From contig JAFCMP010000434.1 of the NCBI GenBank assembly GCA_017506865.1, positions 1 through 64,000 on the forward strand: 64,000 nucleotides of DNA, read 5' to 3'. The notes below the pieces were generated by a model. It was not told where the DNA came from, did no database searches, and worked only from the letters and a program-made list of their open reading frames with translations. Of the stretch, positions 55,281-64,000 are shown piece after piece; the stretch's first letter is position 1; each line of letters begins with the position of its first letter. Origin of the DNA: Tribonema minus (lineage: Eukaryota > Sar > Xanthophyceae > Tribonematales > Tribonemataceae). The translations under genes were made by a program, and so were the position numbers.

Positions 55281-58200
55281 TCATGCGATGCCCGCAGGTT
55301 CCGGCGTCGACGGCAGGAGGTCGAGGGCGTCGCACATGATGGTGAAGTACGGTTCCTGAAGGCCGAAGAGCTGCGTGAGCTCCTGCATGTAGCCCTGCAG
55401 CAGGCGCTTGCGCATGAGGATGAAGGCCGGGTCCTACGGGGGTTTTGGGGGGGGGGGGGGGGTAGCGGCGGCAAGGGCAGGTTGAGCACCAGTGCTGTAT
55501 TGTGCGATAAACGTTCGCAAGTGCACATACATATATAGCGATACACACATATGTATACGCACGGGTGCTGCGGCAGTTTCGGGGAAAGAAATGGCGGGCG
55601 GCGAGGATGCACGGGCAGCGAAGCGCTGGCACTGTACTGATGTAGTGCGCTGATAATCGTGTGCTGAACTGCAAGAGGCGACGTGCCTGTTGCGCCACTG
55701 CGCGCCTCACTGGGCTTGAGTACCGTGGGTACAGAGCAATGCGCCGCACACCGCGGCGACAGCAGCGCCAGCGTGGAGGAGCGCAAGCGGCATAGCGGCG
55801 GCGGTGCGAGCAGGGGTGCGCGGTGCTTCTCAAGTGCAGGTTAGGGTTAAAGTTGGGGTTAGGGTCGGGTGACACGCAAGAGGGACTCTGCGCCGTGACA
55901 CATGGGTTCGCGAGGTTGTTGTCGTCTTTGGCACACAGCGCACACGTGGGGCAGCCGAGATTGCTGCGGCGGTGCCACAGTGCGAGGCGGCTTGAGGCTA
56001 CAGGTGGCGAGGCTTGAAGAGCTTTGCTGTGCTGCACGTGAGCGGTGTCGCAGGTGCGCGATGAGCCATACAGCAACGAGTCATCACGAACCACAAACCA
56101 TGATCACCTCGTCTGTTGTCCACACGAGCATCTGAATTTGATGTTCTATGCGAAAAACATGCAGCGCAGCACAAACCCCCAGCAGCAGCGCCCCACTTGT
56201 GTATTTCATCGTGCAATTGTGCAATTGAAAAAGCAGGCGGCAGCGCTGCGACGCACGCTGCTGTCAAGCAGGTGCAATTGAAAAAGCAGGCGGCAGCGCT
56301 GCGACGCACGCTGCTGTCAAGCAGCAAGGTGATGCTAATGCGTGCCTTGCAGGCTGCTGCTGCTTCTTGTGCACTGATGACAGACGGCCTGAAGTGGCCT
56401 TTATAGTTGAAGTGAACCACTTCAACTTTGAAGTGGACCATGTCGCAAATCCATGAAGGCGCTCACCTTCTGGTTTTGCACGACCTTGCCTTTGCCAGGA
56501 AGTTCCGGCAGGCTGTTGAGAAGCGGCGAGTCGGCGTCTTTCAGCGTGCGCCGCAGCCTGTCGAGCATTGCCGCGCACGAAGGGTTAGGGCTGAGGGGTT
56601 AGGGTCAACCCTGAGCAGCGGCAAGTTGACATCCTTCAACGTGCGCCGCAGCCTGGCGAGCGTTGCCTTAGGGTTAGGGTTAGAGTTTGTGAGCTGAACT
56701 TTGGTGGCAGTTGTGGGTGCGCGGCAGATGAAGACGAGGAACAGTGCGCTCGCGCAGCCTGGCGCGCGTTGCTGATGTGGGCTCTTTGAACCCCCGGGCA
56801 CAGTCAGTTATGGACACATTGGTCTCTGTTTCGAATTGTGTGCTGTGGTGTAAACCATGCGGACATGGCTAGGTTATCCCCTACGCATGCTTTTCAGGCA
56901 GGCAGTACCTTGTACCCATTGTCACTGGAGCGCAGCGGCAGCCAAGTCATTGACGTCCAAGTGGCAACGTGCCTAAAGCTCATCAACGTCAAGTTGTGAC
57001 ATGCCTGTCGTGCAGCTTGTTGAAGTCTCTGTGCAGCTCCTCCATCTTGAACAGCTATGCAAGAAAACAACATCACCTGAGCAATGCCACAGAGGACAGT
57101 AGCAACTCTGACTTCAACTTCCTGCGGCGACTTGCCTGTTGTGCAGCTTGTTGAAGTCCGTGTACAGCTTCTCCGTCTTGGAGTACCACGCGCGCCACTC
57201 GGTCACCACCTTGAATACGACAACATCGCCAAAGCTCCTGTGCCCCACAACTGACACCTGTTGTCGCAGCAGTGACAGCGGCAGCGGAATGACATGGATG
57301 ATCAGATGCAGCAATGTGCACGAGTTTGTGAAGAAATGCAGTGTCATTTACGACCTCGAAACACCACCACATCGCCAAAGCTCCTGTGCCCCACAACCGA
57401 CACCTGTCGTCGCAGTGAGGCGGAATGACATGAATGATCAGATCACGTGAAGTGCAATAATACTGAAGCAACAAATGATCAGATCACGTGAAGTGCAATA
57501 ATGTTGAAGCAACACAGCAGTCATTCACGACCTTGAACACCACTACATCGCCAAAGCCCCTGTGCCGTACGACCGACACCTGTTGCGAGGTGGCGAGCGC
57601 GGCAGCGGAATGACATGTGTGATCAGAGATGCAACGTGCGATCAGATACCGCAGACTGCACCAGTTTGAATGAAAGCAGTGTCATGTACGACCTTGTACC
57701 ACAACGTCACCAAAGCTCCTGTGCCCCACGACAGACACCTGTCGTCGCAGCAGTGAGAGCGGCAGCGGCATGACGTGGATGGTCAGATAGCACGTAATGC
57801 GCTACTTTGAATGAACGCAGGTGTCAACGTAACAGCAAGAACTCACGGTGGCATTGGAGCAGTTGCAGCACCTGGGCGAGGGACAGAGTGTATAGCAGCG
57901 ATGCTCGGAAAAGTCAAAAGAAGAGGACGGCGCCCTCAACTTCATCGCGTGTGTGGGTATTCATACCCAGCAGTTTCATGGCACGTATCGGCGCGTGTTT
58001 CCACAAGATGTGCGTCACGTTGCGTTTACTTCTACCGTATGACGGTTACATCCACGGTTACAGTCTACCGTGTGACAACTCTGTGTGTTTAGAAGTATTC
58101 ACTCTCGTTTGGCCCGGCACATGCGGCGGCGATGCCTCTCAGCCTCTTCTGCTGCCCTTGCAAGTGCACGAAACACTGAATAACATTTTCAGGTTGTTCA

Positions 58201-61200
58201 CTGTCACCTGTGCGCAGCGCGCTCAGCGACCCCGCGCATCTGCGCTCAACGTGCGGTTAGGGTTAGGGCTAGGGTTAGCACGCACCTGCACAATGCGGCC
58301 AGCTGCGAGTGGCGCGTGGGCTTTGTAGGGGTTCTGAATTGCCGCTGTCATCACAGCGGTGCATCCATAGCGAATGCAGAGAACAGGCAGAACGGTGCTC
58401 GATGCCTACCCTAACCCTAACCCAGCACGTCGCCTGCCGAATGCACTTCTGCGGTATGTGCCAGGTAGCGGGCCAACTTTGGTGCGAAAGCGCTAGGGCT
58501 AGAGCTAGGCTGAGGATTCGTGGTTTGCGTACCTGCAGCAACTCTCATCACCTGCCGCATGTGCTTCTACAATTTGTGCCACATAGCACCCTCGCTTAGC
58601 GTCTGTTGGGGTAGATTTAGAGTTCATACGTTGCGTGGGGTTAGGGTTAGGGGCTGGGTTACGGTTTTCATTTTGTCGCATACCTGCAGGAACTCTTTGA
58701 ATGGGCTGCGTCCAAGCGACTCCAGGTAGCGCCGCCGCAATGGGTTCTTCAACTGTGGGGGATGGCGGCGGGCAACGGTGGCAGCGATCAACATGGTGAA
58801 TGGGCGCGACACATTAAATGCACAAATTCTGCAGCACCCAAATGATGATTGCTGAATTAATCAGAAGCGCGGAATATACTCTGGACTGCGCCTTGTGGAC
58901 TGGGTGTTGAACGCGCAGACGCAGACGCGTGTACACATGGGGTACGTATTGCTACTACCATTAGTAGACATCTGTGCTCCGCAACCCGCTTCTTTTTCGC
59001 ATTAGCGTCATAATTGTGAACGCACAGACACGGACCCATGTCTACATTGCAGGTGGGCATACATGGTTGCAGTACAATGAGGTTGTAACAGAATATACTG
59101 CCAAAGTACAAAATTTACATGGGGTATGTATCGATTATAACACTACCGCCTGATATAGAAGTACATAGGGTAAGTATACTATACTCCGCAACTATCCATG
59201 CCGTCATCGTGCATGCCGTCAACTGTGTAGACACGGCATACATAGGGTACGTTCATCCAAACTACGGCCTTGTATACACGAGCACCCCGATCTTGTCCCT
59301 GTCATCGGCGCTCTGGCTGTCGAACACATATACACGGACCCAGGCGCTATGTGGCATTGGGCATGTATGCATACTGAAAACGCTGTCGTGCATACATACG
59401 TACCCCGATCTTGTCCATGTCGTCGGGGCGCAGGCCGCGCGCGCTGATGCGCGCCATATCGACGAGCCCCTTCGCCTGGAACATGGGCCACAGGTCCTCC
59501 ATCTTGAGGCAGCGCAGCCACTCCTGCATGCTAACGCCCTGGCAAGGGGGTATGTACGTATGCCAGAGGGGTAGGCAAGGGTATGGGGGTGAGGGGACAG
59601 CGCGTAACATGCTTGAAGCGATGTTGTAATGATGAAGTGCATCGGACCACAACCATTCCTCCATGATACTCATTACCAGTGCACATATTGAGGCAACGTA
59701 GCCACTCCTGCATGCTGACGCCCTGGCAGAGGGGTACGTATGTATGCCAGAGGGGTAGGCAGGGTATGGGGTGAGGAAACAGCGCGTAAAATGCTGAAAG
59801 CGATGTTGCAATGATAGAGAGCACCGGACCACAGCCATCCATGCATGATGCCCGCGCCCTGACAGAAGGGCGTACAGGTAGGTAGGCATGGGATGAGAAA
59901 ACGGCATGCGCGCTACGGTCAAAAGCGCGTTGTCGTGAGCGCCGCGCAGCCGCTCCTGCGCGCTCAAATACGCCCAGCGCAGGGCGTAGTGTGGGGATGT
60001 TGGTATGATGAGGTCGTGAGTACCTTTGCGTAGGGGGCGTGTACACTTTACATGTAGACATGAACTTAGTCGTGCACCTAACCTCTGCCGCTCTGGCAGC
60101 GCCTGCCCCAAACCTCCGCCGATCATGCCTCTGACATGCACACATTCGAATACTTACCGCCAAACCCCACCTCAACCCAACCCAACCGCCGACCCTGAGC
60201 AACTGTGTGGCTGCCACCGCCGACAGCCAATACATGCCAGAAGAGTGAAAATGCCTAACAAGGGCCCCCCAGGGCGCTTGCGGGTGGCGGGCTCACAACA
60301 GCAGGGTCCAACCGTAACCCAGCCCTGACCTTGCGGGGAGTCGGCGCCCTCTGCGCCGTGCTCCATTGTCAACACTGCAGCACCACGTCATTCATGCCTA
60401 TCGTTGACTTACATATAGCGATGTCACAACGCTTTGCAGCGACGATGCCAAAATGCTGTGCCTGGTCGGCGGCAGGCGACTGGTGGTGGTTTGAAGTCAG
60501 GGGCTTGGGTTACGCCACCGCAACGCCAGTCCCTCATGCCCATCACGTAACATGTTCCTTGTAATTTGACTTCAAAGTACTGATGTAATGAGGGCAGACA
60601 ATAAATGAAATGAGGGCAGACCTGGTCGCTTGCGGGCGGCGGGCTCATGACGGCGGGATCGGTGCCCTCCGCGCCCTGCCCACTGTCAACAACTGCACAT
60701 TGAACAACACATTATTTGTTGTCAACGCAACACCTTTGACACAACGCATTGAAATGATTCACCAACACTCAATTCTGTACCTGATCGTTTGCGGGCGGCG
60801 GGCTCATGACAGCGGGATCGGTGCCCTCCGCGCCCTGCCCGTTGGCGTAGTCGATGCCGCTCTGTATGGCGCTGAGCCATGCCTCGAGGCTGCTGGCGTT
60901 GGTGGCCGCCAGCTCCATTTCCTGCAGCGGGGGAGAGTTGAAGTCGAAGTTCCAGCAGGGAATGAGAGAGGGGGGTGGCAGGATCAGGACTACATAGGTC
61001 AAATAGCATGAGGGCGCTGAGCGATGCCTCGAGGCTGCTGGCGTTGGTCGCCGCCAGCTCCATCTCCTGCGGCAAATAAACAAAAACGGGGTTGAGGTAA
61101 GTGTCGAAATTGTCAAGGCTTACAATGAGCGAGGGTCAGAATGAGGGCTGAATAGGTCAATATAGCAATATGGTGCTGAGCCTTGCCTCGAGGCTGCTGG

Positions 61201-63604
61201 CGTTGGTCGCCGCCAGCTCCATTTCCTGCAACAGAGAGTTAAGTCGAAGTTGGAGCAACGGTTGAGAGGGGGCTGCAGGATGAGGGTCACATAGGTCAAA
61301 TACCAAGATGATTTGAAGACGGCCCTTAGGGTATATGTATATAACCAGGGCAGGCACAAAGGTTGGTATGCATGCGCACCTCGGGGCAGACGAGGTTGTG
61401 CACGCTGTCCTCCTCGCCGAATTCTAACAAGGGTTCAAGTTCAGCAAGGGCCGCGTTTGACAGGCATGTAGGTAGGTATTCACGCACAACCTCGATGCGC
61501 GCTGTCCTCCTCGCCAAGCTCTAAGTAGGGTCGAAGTTCAACAAAGGGTTATGTTTTGACAGGCGTGTAGGTAGGTATTCGCGTGCACCTCGAGGCCGAC
61601 GAGGTTGTGCGCGCTGTCCTCCTCGCCAAGCTCCAAGTACGCTTTAAGTTCAGCAAGCGTCTGACAGGTAGATATTTGCACACAACCTATATGTGTGCTG
61701 TCCTTCTCACCAAGCTCCAAGTAGGGTTGAAGTTGAGCAAGGGTTACGGTTCACAGCCACGTACGTAGGTATGCACACGCACCTCGAGGCCGACGAGGTT
61801 GTGCGTGCTGTCCTCCTCGCCGAGCTTGACAACCTGGAAGCGGTTCGTCTTGCCGCGCACGAGCGTGCAGCCGCGGAGGTCCACCTGGCAGCGGCGGCAG
61901 CAGCGAAACGCGCAGTAGGGGCGTCACATGTTGCAGTACGAGTCTTGCCGCGCACAAGCGTGCAGCCGCGGAGGTCCACTTTAAAGCGGCATCGGCAGCG
62001 AAGTGCGCAGTAGGGGCGTCACATGTTGCGGTACGAGTCTCGCCGCGCTCGAGCGTGCAGCCGCGAAGATCCACCTAGCAATGGCGGCGACGGAGCGTGC
62101 AAGCGGGCGCAGCGGCTGTGCACGCGCGGTCAGCGATCGACACGGCCATTGCGCGACCACGCCACAGGGGCACAGGCATATGCAATAGAACGTGATGTTG
62201 CCGATGCGGAGAGACTTGAGGCAAGCAGCGGCGAGTGCAGGTTCATGTGGCGGCGGCTACAGCGACAGCGTGCAGCACGGGTGTCACATGTTGAAGTACG
62301 AAAGGCATGACCTCAGGGCATGGTCATGCGGATGGGGATGGGGCCCCCCCGTCCTCGCATGCGATGGGCTCGCTGCCCCTTGAAGGCACGCATGACAAAC
62401 TTCAAGTTCAGCCGCGCACGGGCGGTGCAACCGCATTGCAACTGACCGCGGCGGCACAGCGCGCAGGCAGGCGCGATCAGCCGTCAGCGTCGGCGCCTGA
62501 ACGACACGGCCGCTGCGCAGCCGGTCGTGTCACGTACGCCATAGAGAGAGCGGGCGTAGAATGTGCGCGGGGAGAGACGTGAGGTGGGCAGCAGCTTGCA
62601 GCAGTTGACACAGGCCAACGACACTGGGCACGCAGCTGCCACAGAGCCCCAAGCAGGGTCGTCCATGCTTTGAGACATCTCCTGACCTCACTTAGCCACG
62701 CATAAAAGCTTACATTTTCGATGTGGCCTCCGTCCTTGTAGGCAATGAGCTCGCCCCCCTTGAGCACGAACCAGCGCTTCTTCCAGTTCCTGAAGCCCAG
62801 GCCCTGGTTCTTGACGTGCAGGTAGCCCATCTTGCTCGGGATGAAAGCCTGGCTGTTGTGCTGGCTGTCTGCGCGCGCGACAGCACCCGGAGGTTGGGGG
62901 CCAAGAAGGGGGAAGGGGGGGGGGGGGGGTAGGTCAGCACGCTGCCGACTCCACAGGAGCTTTCTAGGGGGTGCAGAGCCCACGGCGGTGGACGCGCAAG
63001 TAGTTTTGGGCTCAGCAGTTGCGTTGGAAGCAGTGCAGATGTGCCGATTGCGCGGTGCGAGCGCTGCGTAAAGCGCGCAGTTGCACGGGAAGCGCATATG
63101 CTTAACCATAACCATGACCCTCACCCTCACCCTACACACAAACGCATGCAGGCAGCCTTTCCCTGGGCCTGGTTGCCAAGGAACTTCAGAGGTACTACCC
63201 TTCGACAGAGCTTCTCGCTCACCGTGCCCGAGGACTGGCGACAGGCCCTGCGCGCCCCTGTTGGCTTCAGGGCAGCAGCGGCTGCATCTCGGAGAGTTGA
63301 TAGGCTGGCGCTGACCCTAACCCTTCTCCTAACCCTCATATTTTAAAACCCTGTTACGCCAGGGCTGGCCCTAACTCAAACCCCCTTGACCCTCATCGTC
63401 ATCCTCATCTCAACCGTGCAAACAGCGCTCACCGTGCCCGAGGATTGGCGACAGGCCCTGCGCGCCCCTGTTGGACTGCGGCGGCAGCGGCGGCATCTCC
63501 GAGGGGTAGTCGGAGGCGTCGGTGGGGGTGGCGGCGGGGCGCTCCGGGGGGCGCGGCGCACGCCCTGACAGCGATGCCTGTGCCAGCGCCTGCTCGAGGG
63601 TCTC
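55281..63604 (-). CDS. PH-SAM-PX domain protein, last nine exons (5' end outside window)
   Basis: Minus-strand exons in gene order: 63604-63433, 62868-62714, 61884-61783, 60921-60781, 59538-59404, 58752-58684, 57257-57136, 56557-56467, 55433-55281. All phases agree and give 379 residues to the TGA at 55281-55283. A Pro/Ser-rich stretch leads to a PH domain (MGYLHVKNQGLGFRNWKKRW, FVLKGGELIAYKDGG, KTNRFQVVKLGEED, ASSLEAWLSAI with the conserved Trp). Next is a SAM domain (MQEWLRCLKMEDLWPMFQ, GLRPDDMDKIG, LKNPLRRRYLESLG) and a PX domain (VSVVGHRSFGDVVVFKVVTE, KLYTDFNKLHNRLRRTL, SLPELPGKGK, FILMRKRLLQGYM). PH and PX bind phosphoinositides and SAM oligomerises, so a membrane-trafficking scaffold is likely. 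The intron after 57136 begins with GC (gcaagt). I know no named family with this order. Confidence 0.8.
56560..56780 (-). repeat. Upstream copies of PX exon 56557-56467 start
   Basis: On the minus strand 'gcaggctgcggcgcac'-like starts recur at about 56655-56600 (ending near 'cttgccgctgctcaggg') and, weakly, near 56765. The intervening sequence includes TTAGGG tracts. The copy nearest the exon is best preserved. Confidence 0.75.
56930..57135 (-). repeat. Downstream copies of PX exon 57257-57136 end plus donor
   Basis: The end of the exon (GAGAAGCTG…TTCAACAAGCTGCACAACAG) is copied at 57050-57003 as 'gaggagctgcacagag' and 'acttcaacaagctgcacgac', followed by 'aggcatgtcac' in place of 'aggcaagtcgc'. 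A fainter trace lies near 56960. Confidence 0.75.
57258..57760 (-). repeat. Upstream copies of PX exon 57257-57136 acceptor and start
   Basis: The sequence encoding VSVVGHRSFGDVVVFKVV with its acceptor (gacag or caacag) recurs at about 57410-57345, 57595-57520 and 57745-57680 (+ strand pattern 'ccaaagctcctgtgcccca'). Each copy is followed by intron sequence containing 'aatgacactg' or similar. Confidence 0.9.
58520..58683 (-). repeat. Downstream copy of SAM exon 58752-58684 end plus donor
   Basis: At 58530-58560 the + strand 'gcgtacctgcagcaactct' copies 'gcatacctgcaggaactct' at the exon end (FKEFLQ plus donor GTATGC). TTAGGG motifs lie in the intron of each unit. Confidence 0.7.
59265..59325 (-). 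repeat. Downstream copy of SAM exon 59538-59404 end plus donor
   Basis: At 59281-59312 the + strand 'caccccgatcttgtccctgt' copies 'taccccgatcttgtccatgt', the segment encoding DDMDKIG with its donor. Only about 35 bases match. Confidence 0.75.
59539..59960 (-). repeat. Upstream copies of SAM exon 59538-59404 acceptor and start
   Basis: The exon start encoding GVSMQEWLRCL, its acceptor and about 100 bp of intron ('atgccagaggggtaggcagg', 'aacagcgcgtaa') recur at about 59685-59800 and, more diverged, at 59840-59925. A remnant ('gccgcgcagccgctcctgcg') lies near 59945. Confidence 0.88.
60280..60680 (-). repeat. Downstream copies of PH exon 60921-60781 end plus donor
   Basis: The exon end (GTDPAVMSPPPANDQ plus donor) is copied at about 60675-60617 ('ggcgggctcatgacggcggg' on the + strand, donor gtctgcc), less well at 60500-60460 and 60360-60280. 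Intron tails include 'aacacattatttgttg'. Confidence 0.85.
60922..61240 (-). repeat. Upstream copies of PH exon 60921-60781 start
   Basis: The start encoding EMELAATNASSLEAWLS and its acceptor is copied at about 61070-61010 and 61229-61165 (+ strand 'cgaggctgctggcgttggtc'). Both carry the intron block with 'gttgaagtcgaagtt'-like and 'cataggtcaaata' sequences, so units are about 150 bp. Confidence 0.92.
61365..61782 (-). repeat. Four downstream copies of PH exon 61884-61783 end plus donor
   Basis: The exon end (KLGEEDSTHNLVGLE plus donor GTGCGT) is copied near 61650-61583, 61535-61490, 61425-61375 and, with losses, near 61715. Each has 'aagctccaagta' or similar on its 5' side and 'gtaggtatt' on its intron side. 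Confidence 0.9.
61885..62080 (-). repeat. Upstream copies of PH exon 61884-61783 acceptor and start
   Basis: The start encoding VDLRGCTLVRGKT and its acceptor recur at about 61985-61925 and 62075-62015 with 'acatgttgcagtacgagtc' intron blocks. The + strand pattern is 'cgtgcagccgcggaggtcca'. Units are about 90-100 bp. Confidence 0.92.
62884..62935 (-). promoter_or_regulatory. Poly-C polypyrimidine tract before PH exon 62868-62714
   Basis: On the gene's strand a C-rich run lies about 35 bp upstream of the acceptor at 62869-62870. Choosing that acceptor, rather than the CAG at 62851, is what keeps the phase with the preceding exon (GH-D-SQHNSQAFIPSK). Confidence 0.6.
63215..63320 (-). repeat. 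Downstream copy of exon 63604-63433 end plus donor
   Basis: The + strand 'ctcaccgtgcccgaggactg' and 'gcgacaggccctgcgcgccc' at 63219-63275 copy the same block at 63428-63475, the exon's 3' end with its GTGAGC donor. TTAGGG/CCCTAA motifs follow in the intron part. Confidence 0.9.
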
Positions 63605-64000
63605 CTGCAAGGGGTAGGTAGGTATGGCATGTGTGAGGGGGGGGGGGGGGGGGGGAGGGGAGGGGGGGTGAGGGGGTATAGTCGCGTGCCCCGAGAGCGA
63701 CGCCTGCGCCAGCGCCTGCTCCAGGGTCTCCTGGTAAGGGTAGGCAGGTATGGCATGTGGGCGGGGGGGGGGGGGGGGGGGGGAGGGGGGTCAGGGGGTA
63801 TAGTCGCGCGACGCCTGCGCTAGCGCATGCTCCAGGGCCTCCTGGAAGGGGTGGGTAGGTATTGCATGTAAGGGGGGGGGGGGGGGGGGGGGTATGGTGT
63901 GGGTACGCTTCGTCTCGGGGTGTTCTGGAAGGGGTAGGTTTGGCATGTGTGTGGGAGGGAAAGGGGGGGGGGGGAGGGGGGGGATGGTGAGGGTAGGTTG
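63605..64000 (-). repeat. Upstream copies of exon 63604-63433 start, acceptor and poly-C tract
   Basis: Three further units begin near 63735, 63845 and 63935 (+ strand 'cctgctccagggtctcctgg', 'gggtaggcaggtatggcatg', then a long G run). On the gene's strand each is a poly-C tract, an acceptor and the start of ETLEQALAQASLSG. The G runs on the + strand are therefore amplified polypyrimidine tracts. The array runs to the window edge. Confidence 0.92.

Noticed and set aside
55278-55538. Plus-strand frame over the last PX exon
   Set aside because: It is the antisense of the conserved PX C-terminus.
57847-57890. Extra exon of the PH-SAM-PX gene (VLQLLQCH)
   Set aside because: It ends in phase 1 while both neighbours need phase 0; joining exon 58752-58684 directly to the PX exon gives a typical PX start.

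Overview
The window looks like nuclear DNA of a green alga, most likely a chlamydomonadalean chlorophyte. The reasons are GC-rich exons with long Ala, Gln and Gly runs, many introns with GT/GC-AG ends, a plant-type golgin, a standard eukaryotic 20S proteasome alpha-2 gene, and scattered TTAGGG/CCCTAA tracts. To my knowledge the TTAGGG telomere type occurs in some Chlamydomonadales, such as the Haematococcus and Dunaliella lineages. The species is not proven. I saw no prokaryotic, organellar, tRNA or rRNA gene.

Layout, left to right. (1) 473-665: last exon of an unidentified + gene that enters from the left edge. (2) 3248-5217 (-): a membrane-anchored protein with LEA-like 51-residue repeats. 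(3) 5880-8060: a decayed mobile element whose inverted sister lies at 52210-54540. (4) 8584-29213 (+): a 20.6-kb golgin gene of the Arabidopsis GC3/GC4 (GRAB-domain) type, 18 exons, about 1,450 residues. (5) 30362-32575 (-): a HerA/FtsK-like P-loop ATPase, facing divergently from (6) a five-exon ARM-repeat gene at 32695-36443 (+). (7) 39470-42101: a hAT transposon with a BED/DUF659/dimerisation transposase, and a 1.06-kb non-autonomous relative at 24835-25895 inside the golgin gene. (8) 42881-47957 (+): PSMA2, 20S proteasome subunit alpha-2, five exons, 235 residues. (9) 48974-49945 (+): an F-box/ankyrin pseudogene. (10) 55281-63604 (-): the last nine exons of a PH-SAM-PX protein whose 5' end lies past the right edge.

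The most striking feature cuts across the genes. Most multi-exon genes here carry tandem arrays made of a piece of exon end plus the adjoining intron. Downstream of an exon, its last 20-100 bases are repeated two to nine times, each copy followed by its splice donor and some intron. Upstream of an exon, its first bases are repeated, each preceded by an acceptor and polypyrimidine tract. PSMA2 shows this on almost every exon and even over its stop codon. The golgin gene shows it on at least eight exons, and the PH-SAM-PX gene on nearly all. Because the protein families are known and the exon phases close exactly, the functional copy can be told from the decoys. I know of no description of this pattern; it may be a route by which introns grow.

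Several reading frames (LEA-like gene, golgin exon 2, ATPase, transposase) are broken by one-base shifts with clearly coding sequence on both sides. Uncorrected assembly errors are as likely a cause as true mutation.
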